From Nostoc sp. PCC 7524 (lineage in GTDB: Bacteria; Cyanobacteriota; Cyanobacteriia; Cyanobacteriales; Nostocaceae), in NCBI RefSeq assembly GCF_000316645.1, contig NC_019684.1, positions 5,182,001-5,246,000 of the forward strand: 64,000 bases of DNA, read 5' to 3'. The position numbers and the translations under genes were made by a program. This document shows, in pieces, positions 61,956 to 64,000 of the stretch. The notes beneath the pieces are model-generated. The model saw only the letters and a program-made list of their open reading frames with translations. It was not told where the DNA came from and made no database searches. The first letter of the stretch is position 1. Every line of letters begins with the position of its first letter.

Positions 61956-64000
61956 CTAATTCAGAACTTTCGCTTCTGGTTTTTGTATGATTTCTGCTGC
62001 GTGGACATTTGCTATTTGATGGGGCGATCGCGGTTTGCCTGTGGTGATAGCGTAATTAATGGCTAATAGTCTTAACCACAAGGCTGGGTACCGACTTTCT
62101 AGCCAAGGTTTACTCCCCATTAACCAGCGTGAAAACCATGTACTCAGTAAGGTGCTGACTAGGGCATGACGACCAAAATTAAGATAATTCCCTAACCATC
62201 GCAGTAAATCTTTAGAACCAGCCATTTCCCAAATCCACCACAACAAAGCCGGATTTTTGCGAGCTGCTTTGAGTGCTAGGCGGTTAAAAGTAAACCAATC
62301 ACACCTATCTTTGATGAAGTTATCGGCCACATCCAAGGGTTCATCTGCCAATAAGCCAAAGAAGGTATTCAGCATGGAGTTGATGCGCTGGGGAGGTAAA
62401 AATTTCCCGGTAGGAACCATCATCCCTTTAGAAAATAGCCAAGTGACAGACACATTGCTTTGATAAGCGCGGATGCGGTTCAAGTGGCGAAAACTTAATA
62501 AGTCATGTTTGAGAGCTACATCTAACAAGGTAGTTAAACGCTCTAAGTTGCGAACCAGAGAACCAAAACCAGTGAAGACTAGGGGAGACTGCAAAGATGC
62601 AGCATCACCAATAGCAATTAATCGATCAAAAGCCACCTGGCGATCGCTCTCACTCATACTAAAATGTCCTGGTATGTAGCCAAATGTCGGCTTTTTCCAC
62701 ACCAACTGTTCCAGATCACAACGCCGATACTCTGGCAAAATTGTGAAGAAGTCTTCATACATCTCCAACAAAGAACCAGGATTTTCGGGATTGACTTGAT
62801 GGTAATGAAATAAATAAATCGTCAGTTCTTTACCTGCACCGGGAAATAATTCCCAAATCAACTGTCTACCCCGTGAAATATCGCCGTGGCTGTAAAGTAC
62901 GTCCCCATACTGGGAATCCCACACTTCCGGCGCAAATCCTCCATCAACAACAGCTCCCACTGTGGGACAAACACTATCAAAAGCCCGCCCACCGTTTAAT
63001 TGCCAAGCAATCGGGGAGGCTGTTCCCATCGCGTCTACCAAAAGTCGCCCACTCACTTGTTGTTCTGTTTGAGTGGGTAAATGCTTCAGGGTGACAACAA
63101 CTTGAGACTCATCAATATCTGCACGCAAAAATTCCGTCTCATCCCAAATTTCCCCACCTGCTGCTTTGAGCTTTTCGCCGCACATTTGCAGCCATTTATC
63201 GGAGTCTAAGGCTAAATTTAGCACTGTCGGTGTGTGCAGAATAGGCGATCGCAATTTGGCTGGGTTATTGCCATCAAAAAACTTATTAAATCCGTCTTTG
63301 TACTCCCTAGCAATAATCGTTTCTAACTCGGCTGGTGTCACTAAACCCAAGTTAACTAAACTTTGAATTTCATCACGGGAAATATTCCACTCACGGTTCA
63401 TCCTCCCAAAAGGCAGACGTTCCACCAGTAGCACCTTGTACCCCAACTTCGCCATCACCGCCGCATGAATTGCCCCCAGTGCGCCACCGATATATATCAA
63501 GTCATACTGATGACTAGACTGTGCTTTTTCCCAGTCTCCAGTCCCCAGTTCCCCATCCCTATTACGTGAAAACACCACCTGACGCGGCTGCTGTGGATTC
63601 TTCACTCCTTCGCGCCATCTTTGTTCCCACCAATAAGCACGCTTGAGATCATATTCTCCATTAGGCATTTTTTGGAAATATTTGACCGTCAGAGGATAGT
63701 AGGGAGCTAAGGCTGCAAAAATTGATTGCCGCGATAAATCAATTGCTGGTGGTTCTGGGTATTGATGGGGGAACCGCTTTCTAATTTCCGTTTTTAAGCG
63801 TTGTAGGAGTTCTTTCTCTTGGGGAAGTGTTTCGTCTGCCCACCGAAAAACCTTAAGATAAGTAGTTCTCTGGACAGACCAAACAAATACAGAAATTTCT
63901 TTCGGTAATTTTTCGGAAAAATTTGCCCCACCTGTTGTATATTTACTAGATAATTTCAGGCGGAATCCATCTGGAGTCAGTATTTTCTCCCAATTTTCTG
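61956..64000 (-). CDS. CruA/CruP-family FAD-dependent, lycopene-cyclase-like protein (5' end outside window)
   Basis: The frame is open from the right edge of the window (codon at 63998) to a stop at 61956, giving 680 visible residues; the ATG at 63668 is internal, not a start. The part before it is normal coding sequence (LKVFRWADETLPQEKELL). The FAD-binding motif is DLIYIGGALGAIHAAVMA, then VERLPFGRMNREWNISRDE and DGFNKFFDG, as in cyanobacterial CruA/CruP proteins related to lycopene cyclases. GELGTGDWEKA just before the FAD motif is encoded by an intergenic-type repeat (63524-63570). Cyclase activity is not proven for CruP. Confidence 0.85.
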   Translation of the reverse strand, partial: ENWEKILTPDGFRLKLSSKYTTGGANFSEKLPKEISVFVWSVQRTTYLKVFRWADETLPQEKELLQRLKTEIRKRFPHQYPEPPAIDLSRQSIFAALAPYYPLTVKYFQKMPNGEYDLKRAYWWEQRWREGVKNPQQPRQVVFSRNRDGELGTGDWEKAQSSHQYDLIYIGGALGAIHAAVMAKLGYKVLLVERLPFGRMNREWNISRDEIQSLVNLGLVTPAELETIIAREYKDGFNKFFDGNNPAKLRSPILHTPTVLNLALDSDKWLQMCGEKLKAAGGEIWDETEFLRADIDESQVVVTLKHLPTQTEQQVSGRLLVDAMGTASPIAWQLNGGRAFDSVCPTVGAVVDGGFAPEVWDSQYGDVLYSHGDISRGRQLIWELFPGAGKELTIYLFHYHQVNPENPGSLLEMYEDFFTILPEYRRCDLEQLVWKKPTFGYIPGHFSMSESDRQVAFDRLIAIGDAASLQSPLVFTGFGSLVRNLERLTTLLDVALKHDLLSFRHLNRIRAYQSNVSVTWLFSKGMMVPTGKFLPPQRINSMLNTFFGLLADEPLDVADNFIKDRCDWFTFNRLALKAARKNPALLWWIWEMAGSKDLLRWLGNYLNFGRHALVSTLLSTWFSRWLMGSKPWLESRYPALWLRLLAINYAITTGKPRSPHQIANVHAAEIIQKPEAKVLN
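63524..63570. repeat. In-frame GGGGACTGGGGA-type repeat within the CruP-like gene
   Basis: On the minus strand it reads GGGGAACTGGGGACTGGAGA and onward, the same unit as the arrays at 1944 and 14170 and the insert in nirA. It lies between the N-terminal region and the FAD-binding motif. Confidence 0.85.

Overview
The window is chromosomal DNA of a filamentous, heterocyst-forming cyanobacterium of the Nostoc/Anabaena group. The evidence is the frequent palindrome GCGATCGC (HIP1) inside genes, abundant 7-bp tandem repeats between genes, ferredoxin-dependent nitrate and nitrite reductases, and tocopherol genes. The gene order cnaT-ntcB-nirB-nirA-nrtABCD-narB-(PsiE-like)-narM matches what is published for Anabaena sp. 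PCC 7120, here read in the opposite direction. The exact strain cannot be fixed from the sequence alone.

Layout. 1-4.6 kb: the end of an unknown gene, a CHAT-protease/FHA protein, an unknown acidic protein and a PrsW-type membrane protease with an FHA domain. 5.2-23 kb: the nitrate assimilation region. The nirA-nrtABCD-narB operon runs leftward from a promoter near 16.25-16.35 kb with a good NtcA box and a candidate NtcB box. A strong terminator follows narB, then a PsiE-like membrane protein and narM (NarB maturation). Running rightward from the same intergenic region are a Rieske-type lipoprotein, nirB (HEAT-repeat partner of NirA), ntcB (LysR activator) and cnaT. An intact ISL3-family transposase and a four-helix-bundle (23S rRNA IVP-type) gene lie between nirB and ntcB, bracketed by a ~70-bp inverted repeat. 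23-24.8 kb: an alpha/beta hydrolase-like protein, a 167-bp MITE with perfect terminal repeats and a 10-bp target duplication, and a TMEM14-like protein.

24.8-31.3 kb is the most unusual block: an AAA-type ATPase, a membrane-anchored coiled-coil protein with a TerB-C-like tail, a BrxD/DUF2791-type ATPase and an Lhr/BrxHI-type helicase, all on one strand. No BREX methyltransferase or PglZ is visible, so this looks like a compact BREX-derived or Ter-linked module. 31.4-64 kb is mostly housekeeping: a lumenal pentapeptide protein, YraN, QueA, TPR proteins, KtrA/KtrB potassium uptake, tocopherol methyltransferase and homogentisate phytyltransferase, a CobA-HemD fusion, topoisomerase I, YqgF, YqeG, ProB, a MidA-type methyltransferase, a 31-residue membrane peptide, a histidine kinase, a permease/TIGR03943 pair, and at the right edge a CruA/CruP-like flavoprotein whose frame runs out of the window.

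Short repeats are the second theme. Heptamer arrays fill most spacers, supply start codons for five genes and the stop codon of nirA, and three proteins (NirA, the MidA-type methyltransferase, the CruP-like protein) carry in-frame pieces of the same intergenic repeats. No tRNA, rRNA or CRISPR array was seen.
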